Shown piece by piece: positions 37,801 through 45,950 of a stretch of DNA of 64,000 nt (the stretch's first letter is position 1; each line of letters starts with the position of its first letter). This DNA is from Microbacterium pullorum. Lineage in GTDB: Bacteria; Actinomycetota; Actinomycetes; Actinomycetales; Microbacteriaceae. Both the position numbers and the translations under genes were made by a program. Below the pieces are notes generated by a model, which was not told the DNA's origin, made no database searches, and worked only from the letters and a program-made list of their open reading frames with translations. Location of the stretch: NCBI RefSeq assembly GCF_014836535.1, contig NZ_JACSQP010000001.1, positions 348,337 through 412,336 of the forward strand, read 5' to 3'.

Positions 37801-38328
37801 TTCGGTCTCAGCCGCCGCGAGGCGATCTGGCTCGCCGGGTCGGCCGCGCAGGATCGCGCCGAGTTCCTGCCCGGCACCCTCGTTGCGGTCCAGCCGCCGC
37901 TCTTCTCCGACCCGTCGAGCTACGAGGTGCTGGCTGCGGATCTGTGGGCCACAGGCATCTCCACCGACGATCATCCGCTGGCGCACTACCGACCGAAGCT
38001 CGACGCCCGCGGGGTGCTGCCCTCCAGCGCGATGCGCACCCATGAGACCGGGCGCCGGGTGGAAGTCGCCGGGCTGGTCACCCACCGGCAGCGGCCGGCG
38101 ACGGCATCCGGGGTGACGTTCCTCAATCTCGAGGACGAGCACGGGCTCGTGAACGTGGTGTGCTCGGTGGGGGTGTGGAACCGCTACCGGCGGGTGCTGC
38201 GCGATTCGCCGGCGCTCATCGCGCGGGGGCTGCTGGAGCGCTCGCCGGAGGGCGTGACGAACCTGGTGGCGGATGCCTTCGAGGATCTGCGCGTAGGGGT
38301 GATGCACCGCTCGCGGGACTTCCGGTGA
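34900..38328 (+). CDS. dnaE2: Error-prone DNA polymerase DnaE2
   Basis: A 1142-residue C-family polymerase for SOS mutagenesis. N-terminal PHP domain (YAELHVHTSFSFLDGASSP, residues 53-71), catalytic Asp pair in PDIDVDFDSDRR (about 448-459), EIALIRPGPIQGG, and C-terminal OB fold (FLNLEDEHGLVNVV). DnaE2 rather than DnaE1 by context, length and the missing tau-binding tail. About residue 862 the chain runs into SLSERSETKR, encoded by a REP arm, followed by a Pro-rich stretch before the family sequence resumes at AAHRRDGAFAVRLGL. The insertion lies in a linker, so activity may be kept. A GGAAACAGCTG leader gives a weak ribosome site. Confidence 0.95.
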   Translation: MGFNNPSVPWSEMERLLSGRPPGADGGDSPAWSRKRGPYTPPPIARPDDVVPYAELHVHTSFSFLDGASSPEELVEEAERLGLHALAVTDHDGFYGIVRFAESAEARSVKTVFGAELSLGLPERPRSSPKANDADPLGTHLLVLARGEEGYHRLAAALTHAQLAGGQKGRPLYDLADLAERADGHWAILTGCRKGAVRTALATDGPAGAARELDLLVDLFGPDAVNVELIDHGAPLDSRDNDVLASLAAERGLPVLASNNVHYAVPERADLAAAVAAVRANRSLDELDGWLPANAGAHLRSGREMGARFARYPGAVARTVTLADELAFPLRRAKPALPKLPVPGGHTTMSWLRHLVWEAVPRKYPDATDADRARIEKELGVIEQKDFPGYFLIVHGIVQEARRRGILCQGRGSAANSAVCYLLDITAVDSIAYDLPFERFLSALRDEEPDIDVDFDSDRREEIIQWVYATYGRERAAQVANVIQYRPKNAVRDMAKALGHSPGQQDAWSKQIEHWGPLPDAEAKAQTHDIPDKVLEYASELLKAPRHLGIHSGGMVLTDRPVGEVVPIEHARMENRTVIQWDKDDAAWMGLVKFDLLGLGILAALQYSFDLIADATGERWELSTLPKEEQAVYDMLCRADSIGVFQVESRAQMGLLPRLQPRRFYDLVIEIALIRPGPIQGGAVHPYVRRKLGYEKVTYPHPKLEPVLERTLGIPVFQEQLMQMGMAVGGLSGADADVLRRAMGSKRGIERIDSLRKKLYAGMAENGITGELADDIYAKIQAFANFGFAESHSLSFALLVYASSWLKLHYPAAFLAGLLRAQPMGFYSPATLTADARRHGVEVLRPDLHLSGVEAVLEPTDRSLSERSETKRRAPTGLPTCTDRRQPPVPPFDPTAPDESAAHRRDGAFAVRLGLAAVKGIGPALAQRIVAERDASGEYRDLRDLVRRTGTTAAQLEALATAGVFGCFGLSRREAIWLAGSAAQDRAEFLPGTLVAVQPPLFSDPSSYEVLAADLWATGISTDDHPLAHYRPKLDARGVLPSSAMRTHETGRRVEVAGLVTHRQRPATASGVTFLNLEDEHGLVNVVCSVGVWNRYRRVLRDSPALIARGLLERSPEGVTNLVADAFEDLRVGVMHRSRDFR
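37484..37515. repeat. Single REP arm inside dnaE2, translated
   Basis: GGTCGTTGAGCGAGCGAAGC... matches the 34776 arm base for base over its 32 nt. Read in the dnaE2 frame it codes RSLSERSETKR. No partner arm lies nearby, so only half an element entered or survived. Confidence 0.93.
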
Positions 38329-38357
38329 TCCGTGGCACTAACGCCCCGGGTACGACG

Positions 38358-38385
38358 AAGGCCCCGAGCCGGAGTTCGAGGCCTT
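38358..38385. terminator. Bidirectional terminator between dnaE2 and the HesB-like gene
   Basis: AAGGCCCCGA (38358-38367) pairs with TCGAGGCCTT (38376-38385) with one G-T pair, between two convergent gene ends. Confidence 0.78.
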
Positions 38386-38403
38386 GATCGCTCGGTGTGC
38401 GTG

Positions 38404-38685
38404 TCAGGCGCGCACACCGAGGGCGAAGCTCAATGAGCCGTCATCGCCGATCTGGGCATCGAGTACCCGATCGTCCAGCGGTTCCGTGGCCCTCTGCTCG
38501 ACGAACACGCGTGCGCCGTCGGTCTCGATGACGGCGTCTTCGGCCTCGGGCGACGAGACGAGGGCGAGTTCGAACCCGGCCTCGGCCTGGTCCGCGCCCC
38601 GAATGCGCAGGCCGCCCTCTTCCGTCGGGATCTGCGACGTGAGCGTCTTGACTGCGTTGGCGGCGTTCTCGGTGAGTGTGAGCAT
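38404..38685 (-). CDS. HesB/IscA-fold protein without cluster-binding cysteines
   Basis: A 93-residue protein: MLTLTENAANAVKTLT, GGLRIRGADQAEAGFELALVSSPEAEDAV, then DGARVFVEQRATEPLDD. Layout and length match the A-type iron-sulfur carrier fold, yet no cysteine is present where IscA has three. It is therefore unlikely to bind a cluster in the usual way. The ATG at 38685 follows GGAAGGGAGAGC. An upstream in-frame extension to 38823 is rejected because it lacks a ribosome site. Confidence 0.82.
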   Translation of the reverse strand: MLTLTENAANAVKTLTSQIPTEEGGLRIRGADQAEAGFELALVSSPEAEDAVIETDGARVFVEQRATEPLDDRVLDAQIGDDGSLSFALGVRA

Positions 38686-38828
38686 GGGTGCTCTCCCTTC
38701 CGTGGATGACTGCGGACGGGCCACGATTCCGAGAATGGGTGGCCGATGCAACCTGCGACGCACCTTCCGTCGGGACTCCCACCGGATACGGAGGTTGGGC
38801 GGGACGCGGACGCATTTCGGCAAAACGG

Positions 38829-38901
38829 TGCCCCCGACAGGATTTGAACCTGCGACCTGCGCGTTAGGAGTGCGTTGCTCTATCCACTGAGCTACGGAGG
38901 C
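38829..38901 (-). tRNA. tRNA-Arg (anticodon CCT)
   Basis: A 73-nt cloverleaf on the minus strand without encoded CCA. Acceptor GCCTCCG/CGGGGGC, D arm GCTC..GAGC, anticodon loop CTCCTAA (CCT), T arm GCAGG-TTCAAAT-CCTGT. The anticodon stem ACGCA/CGCGC has A-C mismatches at both ends, leaving three Watson-Crick pairs. It borders the defence island with its 5' end. Confidence 0.93.
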
Positions 38902-39096
38902 GTCCCCCTTAGTTTACGGGCCGGCTTCATCGGCCGCCGCCGAAGTCGGATACCGGCCAGCCCCCGAGGTGCCCAGATGAACTACGGCGCAGGAACGACC
39001 ATGTGCGCCATCGCGCGCACGAATGAGGTCTGCTCGCAAGGGCGCGGCGGGCTCCCGAATCCTGGGGGAGCTCGGTGAGAGCGCGAGCATCAATGG

Positions 39097-39137
39097 ATGG
39101 GGGTGGGACCCGCTCTCTCGTTCGGCCCCACCCCCAT
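39097..39137 (-). terminator. Terminator of the 50-aa small gene
   Basis: ATGGGGGTGGG (39097-39107) and CCCACCCCCAT (39127-39137) form a perfect 11-bp stem with a 19-nt loop, beginning 3 nt after the small gene's stop codon on the minus strand. Confidence 0.7.
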
Positions 39138-39139
39138 GA

Positions 39140-39292
39140 TCACATCGAGCTACAGTGCCCGCAGAGAGGCCAACCGTTGGTACCGGCGCGACGGTTGTAT
39201 GCCGGAATCTGCTGCCCGCTCGGACAGTCGCTCTGGTTGTGGTGTACGTCGGGGTCGGACTGGTTACTCGAGTAGTACGCCGAAACTCTCAT
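39140..39292 (-). CDS. Small cysteine-containing protein, 50 aa
   Basis: ATG 39292 is preceded on the minus strand by AGAAGGAG and a 6-nt spacer (TTCAGC), a near-ideal ribosome site. The peptide begins MRVSAYYSSNQSDPDVHHNQ and ends NGWPLCGHCSSM. It has three cysteines (23, 44, 47) including C-G-H-C and several histidines, which suggests a small zinc site. A terminator follows at once. It lies between tRNA-Arg and hsdM, divergent from hsdM by 240 bp. Nothing else gene-like is seen in 38902-39532. Function unknown; its place suggests an accessory or control role in the island (inference). Confidence 0.68.
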   Translation of the reverse strand: MRVSAYYSSNQSDPDVHHNQSDCPSGQQIPAYNRRAGTNGWPLCGHCSSM

Positions 39293-39532
39293 GCTGAACT
39301 CCTTCTAGTCGGCAGCTGTTGTCTGCACGCTCAAGGTAACGACTGCCCCCGACACCATGAGCTTGCGATCTAGGGGGGGCGAACGCCGCCTGGGGGATTG
39401 CCCCTCGTGCCCTCGTGCGCTTCACAGGCGTGGGGCGCCAGTTGTAATCGGAGCCCACGCCATGAGCGAGGATGGGAGAAGAAGCGTGGCGGCGTAGCCG
39501 CGTGCCCATAGCAACAGTCGGAGTGCCCGCCC

Positions 39533-41518
39533 GTGGTCAATCACGTCAACTTCATCTGGAACATCGCAGAGTCTCTGCGTGGCCCGTTCAAGCCTTCCGA
39601 GTACGGCTCGGTGGTCCTGCCGTTCACGGTGCTGCGCCGGCTTGATGCCGTGCTCGCCGACACCAAGGCTGAGGTGCTGAAGGTCGTGCCCGCCGTGGAG
39701 AAGCTGCCCGAGATGCTGCAGACGATCAAGCTGACCGAGGCGTCGGGTCACGAGTTCTACAACACGAGCGCCTTCGACTTCGCCAAGCTCGTCGCCGACC
39801 CGCAGGACCTCCGCGCAAACCTCTCCGCATACCTGGCGGGGTTCTCGCCGAACGTGCGGGACATCTTTGACCGGTTCGAGTTCGACAAGACGCTGAACAA
39901 GCTGGCGGAGAAGAACAAGCTGTTCTCGGTGACGGAGAAGTTCGCGCAGGCCGACTTCCACCCGCGCGCGGTGAGCAACATTGAGATGGGTCTGGTGTTC
40001 GAGGAGCTCATCCGGTGGGCGAACGAGCGCTCGAACGAGACAGCGGGTGACCACTACACCCCCCGCGAGGTCATCACGCTCATGGTCGAGTTGCTGTTCG
40101 CACTCGACGACGACGCGCTGTCGAAGCCCGGCGCGGTCCGCTCCATCTACGACCCCACCGCCGGCACAGGCGGCATGCTCTCGGTCGCCGACGATTACCT
40201 GCGCACCCTGAACCCTGGCATCCAGCTGAGCCTGTACGGGCAGGACTACAACGACCAGTCCTACGCGATCTGCAAGGCCGACATGGTCATCAAGGGCCAG
40301 GACGTCGACAACATCGCGCTCGGCGACACCCTTACCGAGGACGCCTTCGAGGACAAGAAGTTCGACTACGGCCTGTCGAACCCGCCGTTCGGGGTCGACT
40401 GGAAGGACCAGCGCCAGTTCGTTGAGGATGAGCACGCCAAGCTTGGCTTCAACGGCCGGTTCGGGCCCGGCACCCCGTCGGTCAGTGACGGGGCGATGCT
40501 GTTCCTGCTGCACCTGGTGTCGAAGATGCGCCGACCTGAAGACGGCGGCGCCCGCATGGCGATCGTCCTCAACGGGTCACCGCTGTTCTCCGGTGGCGCG
40601 GGCGGCGGGGAGTCGAACATCCGCAAGTGGCTGCTCGATAACGACCTCGTCGAGGCGATCATCGGGCTGCCGAAGGACATGTTCTACAACACTGGTATCT
40701 CCACCTACATCTGGGTGCTCAGCAACCGCAAGGATGCTGACCGCAAGGGCCGGGTGCAGCTCATCGACGGCCGTGAGATGTTCACCAAGCTCCGCAAAGG
40801 CCTGGGCTCCAAACGCAACGAACTGTCCGCGCAGAACATCGAGACCATCGTCGGCCTGTACTCCGGGTTTGAAGACGGCGAGCACTCGAAGATCTTCCGC
40901 AACGAGGACTTCCTTTACCGCACCATCACCGTCGAGCGCCCCCTCAAGCTCAACTGGCAGGCAACGCCCGAGCGCATCGACGCCGTGTTCGAGGCGAAGG
41001 CGGTGCAGAAGCTGAGCGAGACGGATGCCGCTGCCCTCCGTGCCGCTCTCGACCGACTTGCCACCCCCCCGGCCGTTGAGCGAGCGGAGCGAGCCGAAAC
41101 GCCCCGAACGTGGAAGAACCGAGCCGAGTTCCAAAAGACCCTCAAGGAAGCCGCGAAAGCAGAGGGACTCACCCTCGGGGCCCCGCTGCTGAAGACCGTG
41201 ACGATGGAACTCGGCGAGCAGGACGACACCGCCGACGTGTGCCGCGACGCCATGGGCAACCCCGAACCCGACGCGTCGCTGCGCGACACCGAGAACGTCC
41301 CGCGGGACGAAGACATCGACGCCTACGTCGCCCGCGAAGTCCTCCCGTACGCCCCCGACGCATGGGTCGACCACGCCAAGACCAAAGAAGGTGCGGAGAT
41401 CCCCTTCACCCGCCACTTCTACACCTACGTCCCGCCACGCCCGCTCGAAGAGATCGACCGCGACCTCGAAGCCGTCATGGACCAGCTTCGCGCCATGCTC
41501 GAAGAGGTTGAACGATGA
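39533..41518 (+). CDS. hsdM: Type I restriction-modification methyltransferase subunit HsdM
   Basis: A 661-residue N6-adenine methyltransferase. N-terminal HsdM helical domain (NFIWNIAESLRGPFKPSEY), then AdoMet motif I DPTAGTGGM (207-215) and catalytic motif IV NPPFG (about 285). The GTG start at 39533 has only a weak ribosome site. Near residues 515-525 a REP arm is read as PAVERAERAETP, in the linker before a C-terminal region (KTKEGAEIPFTRHFYTY). It forms M2S1 with HsdS. hsdS starts within its last 4 bp. Confidence 0.96.
   Translation: MVNHVNFIWNIAESLRGPFKPSEYGSVVLPFTVLRRLDAVLADTKAEVLKVVPAVEKLPEMLQTIKLTEASGHEFYNTSAFDFAKLVADPQDLRANLSAYLAGFSPNVRDIFDRFEFDKTLNKLAEKNKLFSVTEKFAQADFHPRAVSNIEMGLVFEELIRWANERSNETAGDHYTPREVITLMVELLFALDDDALSKPGAVRSIYDPTAGTGGMLSVADDYLRTLNPGIQLSLYGQDYNDQSYAICKADMVIKGQDVDNIALGDTLTEDAFEDKKFDYGLSNPPFGVDWKDQRQFVEDEHAKLGFNGRFGPGTPSVSDGAMLFLLHLVSKMRRPEDGGARMAIVLNGSPLFSGGAGGGESNIRKWLLDNDLVEAIIGLPKDMFYNTGISTYIWVLSNRKDADRKGRVQLIDGREMFTKLRKGLGSKRNELSAQNIETIVGLYSGFEDGEHSKIFRNEDFLYRTITVERPLKLNWQATPERIDAVFEAKAVQKLSETDAAALRAALDRLATPPAVERAERAETPRTWKNRAEFQKTLKEAAKAEGLTLGAPLLKTVTMELGEQDDTADVCRDAMGNPEPDASLRDTENVPRDEDIDAYVAREVLPYAPDAWVDHAKTKEGAEIPFTRHFYTYVPPRPLEEIDRDLEAVMDQLRAMLEEVER
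41071..41103. repeat. Single REP-like arm inside hsdM, translated
   Basis: GGCCGTTGAGCGAGCGGAGCGAGCC... differs from the 37484 arm by only a few bases (TCG to CCG, AAG to GAG, ACG to CCG). It lies in a linker region of hsdM and keeps the frame open. Confidence 0.85.
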
Positions 41519-42837
41519 CTCGCGCCATGCGCGACTCAGGCGTGGAGTTTCTCGGTGAGGTTCCAAGCCACTGGGACGTGCAGCCCGCTGTCACCCTGGC
41601 ACGGGTTCTCACGAGCACGGTGGACAAAAAGACCTACGAGGGTGAGCGGGTGGTCAAGCTTTGCAATTACACCGACGTGTATTACAGCGACCAGATCGTG
41701 GACAGCTCGGGCTTCATGGCGGCAACCGCGACCTCTGAACAAATCGCGAAGTTCTCGGTTCGCGCAGGAGACGTGCCATTCACGAAAGACTCGGAGACCG
41801 CAGACGACATCGGGATCCCCTCGTACGTGCCGAAGGACCTGCCGGGAACCGTGTACGGATACCACCTCAGCATCTACCGGCCGATCGACAAACGGCGCGG
41901 TCGATTCCTCAAATACCTGCTCGAATCCGATTACGCGAAGGCTTACTTCGAAGCGAAGACGCCGGGAGTGACGCGGGTCGGTCTCGGCCAGGCGACGATC
42001 CGATACTTCAGGGCACCAACGCCACCGGTCGAAGAAGCCGTCGCGATTGCGGACTATCTGGATCGGGAGACGGCGCGGATCGACGCGTTCATCGCGAAGA
42101 ACGAGGAACTCATCGCCCTCCTCACCGAGCGCCGCTCCGCAAGCATCGTAAAGGCTGTGACGAAGGGTCTCGATGACACGGCGGAGCTCAAGGAAAGTGG
42201 CGTTTCGGTACTTGGCGCGATCCCTGTCGGCTGGACTGTGAGTCGCATCCGCAACGTTGGCCGCGTGATCATCGGCCTCACATACTCTCCAGAGGACATC
42301 TGCGACGAAGGTGACGGAGGGACTTTGGTGATCCGTGCTGGCAACGTCCAGGACGGCCGGCTCAACCTGGCGGACCGGGTATACGTCTCGAAGCCAATTC
42401 CCAAACCACTCAGGTTGCGACACGGAGACATAGTGATCTGCGCCCGGAACGGGAGCGCGCGACTGATCGGCAAGAATGCGCTCGCCACCGACGAAGTCCT
42501 CGGGCAAACCTGGGGTGCGTTCATGGCAGTCTTGCGGACGCCGATGAATGAGTATCTCCGTTGGGTGTTGAACTCGGCGATCTTCACATCGAGCCTTGGG
42601 GCTTTCGCGACAACCACGATCAATCAGCTGACGTCCTCCACGCTGTACTCTCTTCAGTTCGCAATGCCTCCCGAGGACCAGCAAACATCGATCGCCGCGT
42701 ATCTGGCCGAAGTGACCGCAGCGATCGACCACGCAATCCGCGCGGCTAGACGCGCGATCGAACTCGCGCGTGAGCGCCGCGCCGCGCTGATTTCAGCGGC
42801 TGTGACGGGCAAGATCGACGTGGGGGTGGGTGCATGA
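41515..42837 (+). CDS. hsdS: Type I restriction specificity subunit HsdS
   Basis: A 440-residue protein with two target-recognition domains (about 15-170 and 225-380). They are separated and followed by conserved coiled-coil repeats: DRETARIDAFIAKNEELIALLTERR and AIDHAIRAARRAIELARERRAAL. It sets the bipartite DNA target, which cannot be read from sequence alone. Base composition is visibly less GC-rich than in its neighbours, as expected for exchangeable specificity genes. Both ends overlap hsdM and hsdR by 4 bp (ATGA). Confidence 0.95.
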   Translation: MTRAMRDSGVEFLGEVPSHWDVQPAVTLARVLTSTVDKKTYEGERVVKLCNYTDVYYSDQIVDSSGFMAATATSEQIAKFSVRAGDVPFTKDSETADDIGIPSYVPKDLPGTVYGYHLSIYRPIDKRRGRFLKYLLESDYAKAYFEAKTPGVTRVGLGQATIRYFRAPTPPVEEAVAIADYLDRETARIDAFIAKNEELIALLTERRSASIVKAVTKGLDDTAELKESGVSVLGAIPVGWTVSRIRNVGRVIIGLTYSPEDICDEGDGGTLVIRAGNVQDGRLNLADRVYVSKPIPKPLRLRHGDIVICARNGSARLIGKNALATDEVLGQTWGAFMAVLRTPMNEYLRWVLNSAIFTSSLGAFATTTINQLTSSTLYSLQFAMPPEDQQTSIAAYLAEVTAAIDHAIRAARRAIELARERRAALISAAVTGKIDVGVGA

Positions 42838-45800
42838 GCAACGTTGCCGGGGCACATCTGGAGTCGGTGCTGGAGAGTGAGATCGCGGAGCATCTGGCCG
42901 CGAACGGTTGGCGGTACTCGCCGACCGATGCGGGCTATGACCGTGAGCTCGCCTTGTTCCCAGAGGACGTGCTCGGGTGGCTGAAAGATTCGCAGCCGAC
43001 CGACTTCGCGAAGGTCGTCCGCCCAGCGGACACCGATGCGCAGCGTGAAGCGGCTGGTCGCGACATCCTGTCCCGTCTGGCGAAGGCTCTCGACAACGAT
43101 CCGCTGAAGCACGGCGGTACGCTGCGTATCTTGCGCGAGGGGTTCTCGATGGTGCCGCTGCACGGTGGTGCGGTGAAGTTCCGGATGGCGCAGTTCCGGC
43201 CGGCGACGTCGAACAATCCGGACACGCTCGCGGCGTACGGCAAGATGCGGGTGCGGGTAATGCGTCAGGTGCATTACTCGGTAAAGCATCCGAACAAGGC
43301 GTTGGATCTGGTGCTGTTCGTCAACGGTGTTCCCGTAGCGACGGTGGAGCTGAAGACGGATTTCACGCAGCCGATCGGTAACGCGGTGGCGCAGTATCAG
43401 TTTGATCGGGATCCGGCGGGGGAGCCGTTGTTCTCGTTCGCGAAGCGTTCGCTGGTGCATTTCGTGGTTTCCAACGGCGAGGTGCGGATGACGACGAAGC
43501 TTGCCGGGCCGAGCACCCGGTTTCTGCCGTTCAACAAGGGGTACGACGAGGGCGCGGGGAATCCGCCGAACCCTCACGGGTCGGCATCCTCCTATTTCTG
43601 GGAGGAGATTCTGCAGCGCGACACCTGGTTGCAGTTGCTGGGGTCGTTCGTGCATTTGCAGGTCGATGTCGAGGTCGACCCGGACACGGGGAAGAAGACG
43701 CGGACTGAGAAGGTGCTGTTCCCGCGGTACCACCAGTGGCGGGCGGTGACGCGTCTGGTCGACGCGGCTCGGACGGAGGGTCCGGGGCACCGGTATCTGG
43801 TGCAGCATTCGGCGGGGTCGGGTAAGACGAACTCGATCTCGTGGCTGGCGCACCGGTTGTCGCAGCTGCATGACGAGAGCAACGAGCGGGTGTTCGACAC
43901 CGTTGTGGTCGTGACGGACCGGACGGTGCTCGATAAGCAGTTGCAGGACGCGATCAGCCAGTTCGAGAAGCAGGCCGGGGTGGTGCAGTCGATCACCCGG
44001 GAGTCGGGGGAGTCGAAGTCGAAGGAGCTGGAGGCGGCGCTGGTCGGCGGTAAGAACATCGTGATCGTGACGATCCAGTCGTTCGAGGCGCTGATCAAGG
44101 CCGTCCAGTCGCTGCCGCAGTTGCAGGGGCGACGGTTCGCGGTGATCGCGGATGAGGCGCACTCGTCGCAGACCGGGTCGACTGCCGGTGCGTTGACGAA
44201 GGTGCTGTCGCCGGATGAGCAGGCGGCGGTCGCGGAGGGCGCGCCGATCGATTCGGACGCGTACCTGCAGTGGGCGATGGAGGTCACTGCATCGGCCCCC
44301 AACATCTCGTACTTCGCGTTCACCGCGACGCCGAAGGCGAAGACGCTGGAGCTGTTCGGGCGGGTGCCCGAGGGTGGGGATCTGCCGGAGCCGTTCGATC
44401 TGTATTCGATGCAGCAGGCGATCGAGGAAGGGTTCATCCTCGACGTGCTGCAGAACTACACCCCGTACAAGGTGGCGTGGAAGCTGCAGCACCCCGATGA
44501 CGACTACACCGCCCATCAGGAGGTCGATGAGTCGACCGCGGCGAAAGCGCTGGTGCAGTACGTGCGGCTGCATCCGACGAACATCAGCCAGAAGGCGAAG
44601 ATCGTCGTCGATCATTTCCGCACCTTCGCGCAGCCGCTGCTGGACGGCAAGGCGAAAGCGATGGTCGTCACCGGGTCCCGGAAAGAAGCGGTGCGGTGGA
44701 AGAAGTACCTCGACAAGTACATCGCCGACGCGCACATCCTGGGCGTCCGCTCCCTGGTCGCGTTCTCGGGCACAGTGGACGACCCGGAGGATGTGGGTGA
44801 GGGGTTGACGGAGAGGACGCAGAACCCGGGCCTGCGCGCTTCGGATCTGGCGGAGGCGTTCAAGCCGTCGACGTACAACGTGATGATCGTGGCGGAGAAG
44901 TTCCAGACCGGGTTCGATCAGCCGCGCCTGGTCGCGATGTATGTCGACAAGAAGCTCGGCGGGGTGCAGGCCGTGCAGACTCTGTCGCGGCTGAACCGCA
45001 CCTACCCGGGCAAGGACAAGACGTACGTGCTGGACTTCGTCAACGAGCCACAGGACATCCTCGACGCGTTCCTGCCCTACTACCGGAAGGCGACGCTCAC
45101 CGCGACGACGGACCCGAACCTCATCTACGACCTCGTGACGAAACTTGACGCCTCCGGCATCTACACGATGAGCGAAGTCGAGCAGGCGTTCGACGCAGCG
45201 TTGGCCGGCGGCACGAACGCGAACTCGAAGGTGTCCGCTGCGACCAAGCCCGCGGTGGACCGGTTCTCGAAGCGATGGTTCGACGCCGTCACGGGCGGTG
45301 ACAAGGTCGAGCAGGACGAGCTGAAGCTGTTCAAATCGGATGCTGGCCAGTTCGTGAAGTTCTACGACTTCATCTCCCAAGCCCGCAACCTCGAAGACAC
45401 CGACCTACCCCGCCGCCACTACTTCCTCCGACGCATCCTGCCGCAGCTGTCCACCGCGACATACGAGGAACCGGTCGACATCTCGAAGGTGCAGCTCGCC
45501 GGCTACAAGATCACACCCGGCGAGGCCGTCAAGCTCAACCTCGAGCAGGGGCCGGGCCTGGACCCGATCACCGCGATCGGTTCCGGCGCGATCCATGAGA
45601 AGCACCGCAGCGCGCTCGAGGAGATCATCGAGAAGCTCAACGAACGGCTTGGAGACAAGTACGGCGTCGGCGTCATCGACATCACAATGAACCACATCGT
45701 CGGCAAGCTCGCCCTCGACCCCGACCTCGCCAACCAGGCCGCCGTCAACACTCCGCAGCAGTTCGCGGAGTCGCCGGCGTTGCCGAAGGCGTTCACGAAG

Positions 45801-45950
45801 GCTCTGCTCGGGGTGCGGGACGACACCCCCGCGTTCATCGACGACCTGTTCAGTGACAGCGGGCTGTATGCGGAGCTCGGGAAGGCGCTACCGGCGATGC
45901 TGTACGAGTACCTGAAGGACCGCGCGACAGAGGGGAGCGCTTCAGCGTGA
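42834..45950 (+). CDS. hsdR: Type I restriction endonuclease subunit HsdR
   Basis: A 1038-residue translocating nuclease. The N-terminal PD-(D/E)xK nuclease shows KALDLVLFVNGVPVATVELK (Asp about 158, E-L-K about 172-174). The motor has Walker A HSAGSGKT (about 325-332), the DEAH box (FAVIADEAHSSQTG) and QTLSRLNRTYPGK as motif VI. The C-terminal helical domain contacts HsdM/S. The ATG overlaps hsdS and the stop overlaps the next gene, giving four coupled genes. Confidence 0.96.
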   Translation: MSNVAGAHLESVLESEIAEHLAANGWRYSPTDAGYDRELALFPEDVLGWLKDSQPTDFAKVVRPADTDAQREAAGRDILSRLAKALDNDPLKHGGTLRILREGFSMVPLHGGAVKFRMAQFRPATSNNPDTLAAYGKMRVRVMRQVHYSVKHPNKALDLVLFVNGVPVATVELKTDFTQPIGNAVAQYQFDRDPAGEPLFSFAKRSLVHFVVSNGEVRMTTKLAGPSTRFLPFNKGYDEGAGNPPNPHGSASSYFWEEILQRDTWLQLLGSFVHLQVDVEVDPDTGKKTRTEKVLFPRYHQWRAVTRLVDAARTEGPGHRYLVQHSAGSGKTNSISWLAHRLSQLHDESNERVFDTVVVVTDRTVLDKQLQDAISQFEKQAGVVQSITRESGESKSKELEAALVGGKNIVIVTIQSFEALIKAVQSLPQLQGRRFAVIADEAHSSQTGSTAGALTKVLSPDEQAAVAEGAPIDSDAYLQWAMEVTASAPNISYFAFTATPKAKTLELFGRVPEGGDLPEPFDLYSMQQAIEEGFILDVLQNYTPYKVAWKLQHPDDDYTAHQEVDESTAAKALVQYVRLHPTNISQKAKIVVDHFRTFAQPLLDGKAKAMVVTGSRKEAVRWKKYLDKYIADAHILGVRSLVAFSGTVDDPEDVGEGLTERTQNPGLRASDLAEAFKPSTYNVMIVAEKFQTGFDQPRLVAMYVDKKLGGVQAVQTLSRLNRTYPGKDKTYVLDFVNEPQDILDAFLPYYRKATLTATTDPNLIYDLVTKLDASGIYTMSEVEQAFDAALAGGTNANSKVSAATKPAVDRFSKRWFDAVTGGDKVEQDELKLFKSDAGQFVKFYDFISQARNLEDTDLPRRHYFLRRILPQLSTATYEEPVDISKVQLAGYKITPGEAVKLNLEQGPGLDPITAIGSGAIHEKHRSALEEIIEKLNERLGDKYGVGVIDITMNHIVGKLALDPDLANQAAVNTPQQFAESPALPKAFTKALLGVRDDTPAFIDDLFSDSGLYAELGKALPAMLYEYLKDRATEGSASA

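Noticed and set aside
35251..38307. 1018-codon minus-strand frame opposite dnaE2
   Set aside because: Codon-position shadow of dnaE2; no ribosome site and composition dominated by Arg/His/Gly/Val.
34900..38328. Replicative DnaE1
   Set aside because: Operon with imuA' and imuB, the LexA box and protein length identify DnaE2.
38829..38901. tRNA-Arg as the attachment site of an integrative element
   Set aside because: The island is on the 5' side of the tRNA, no integrase is present, and no copy of the tRNA 3' end is seen at the far edge.
42654..45380. 908-codon minus-strand frame opposite hsdR
   Set aside because: Arg/His/Leu-rich shadow of hsdR without start signals.
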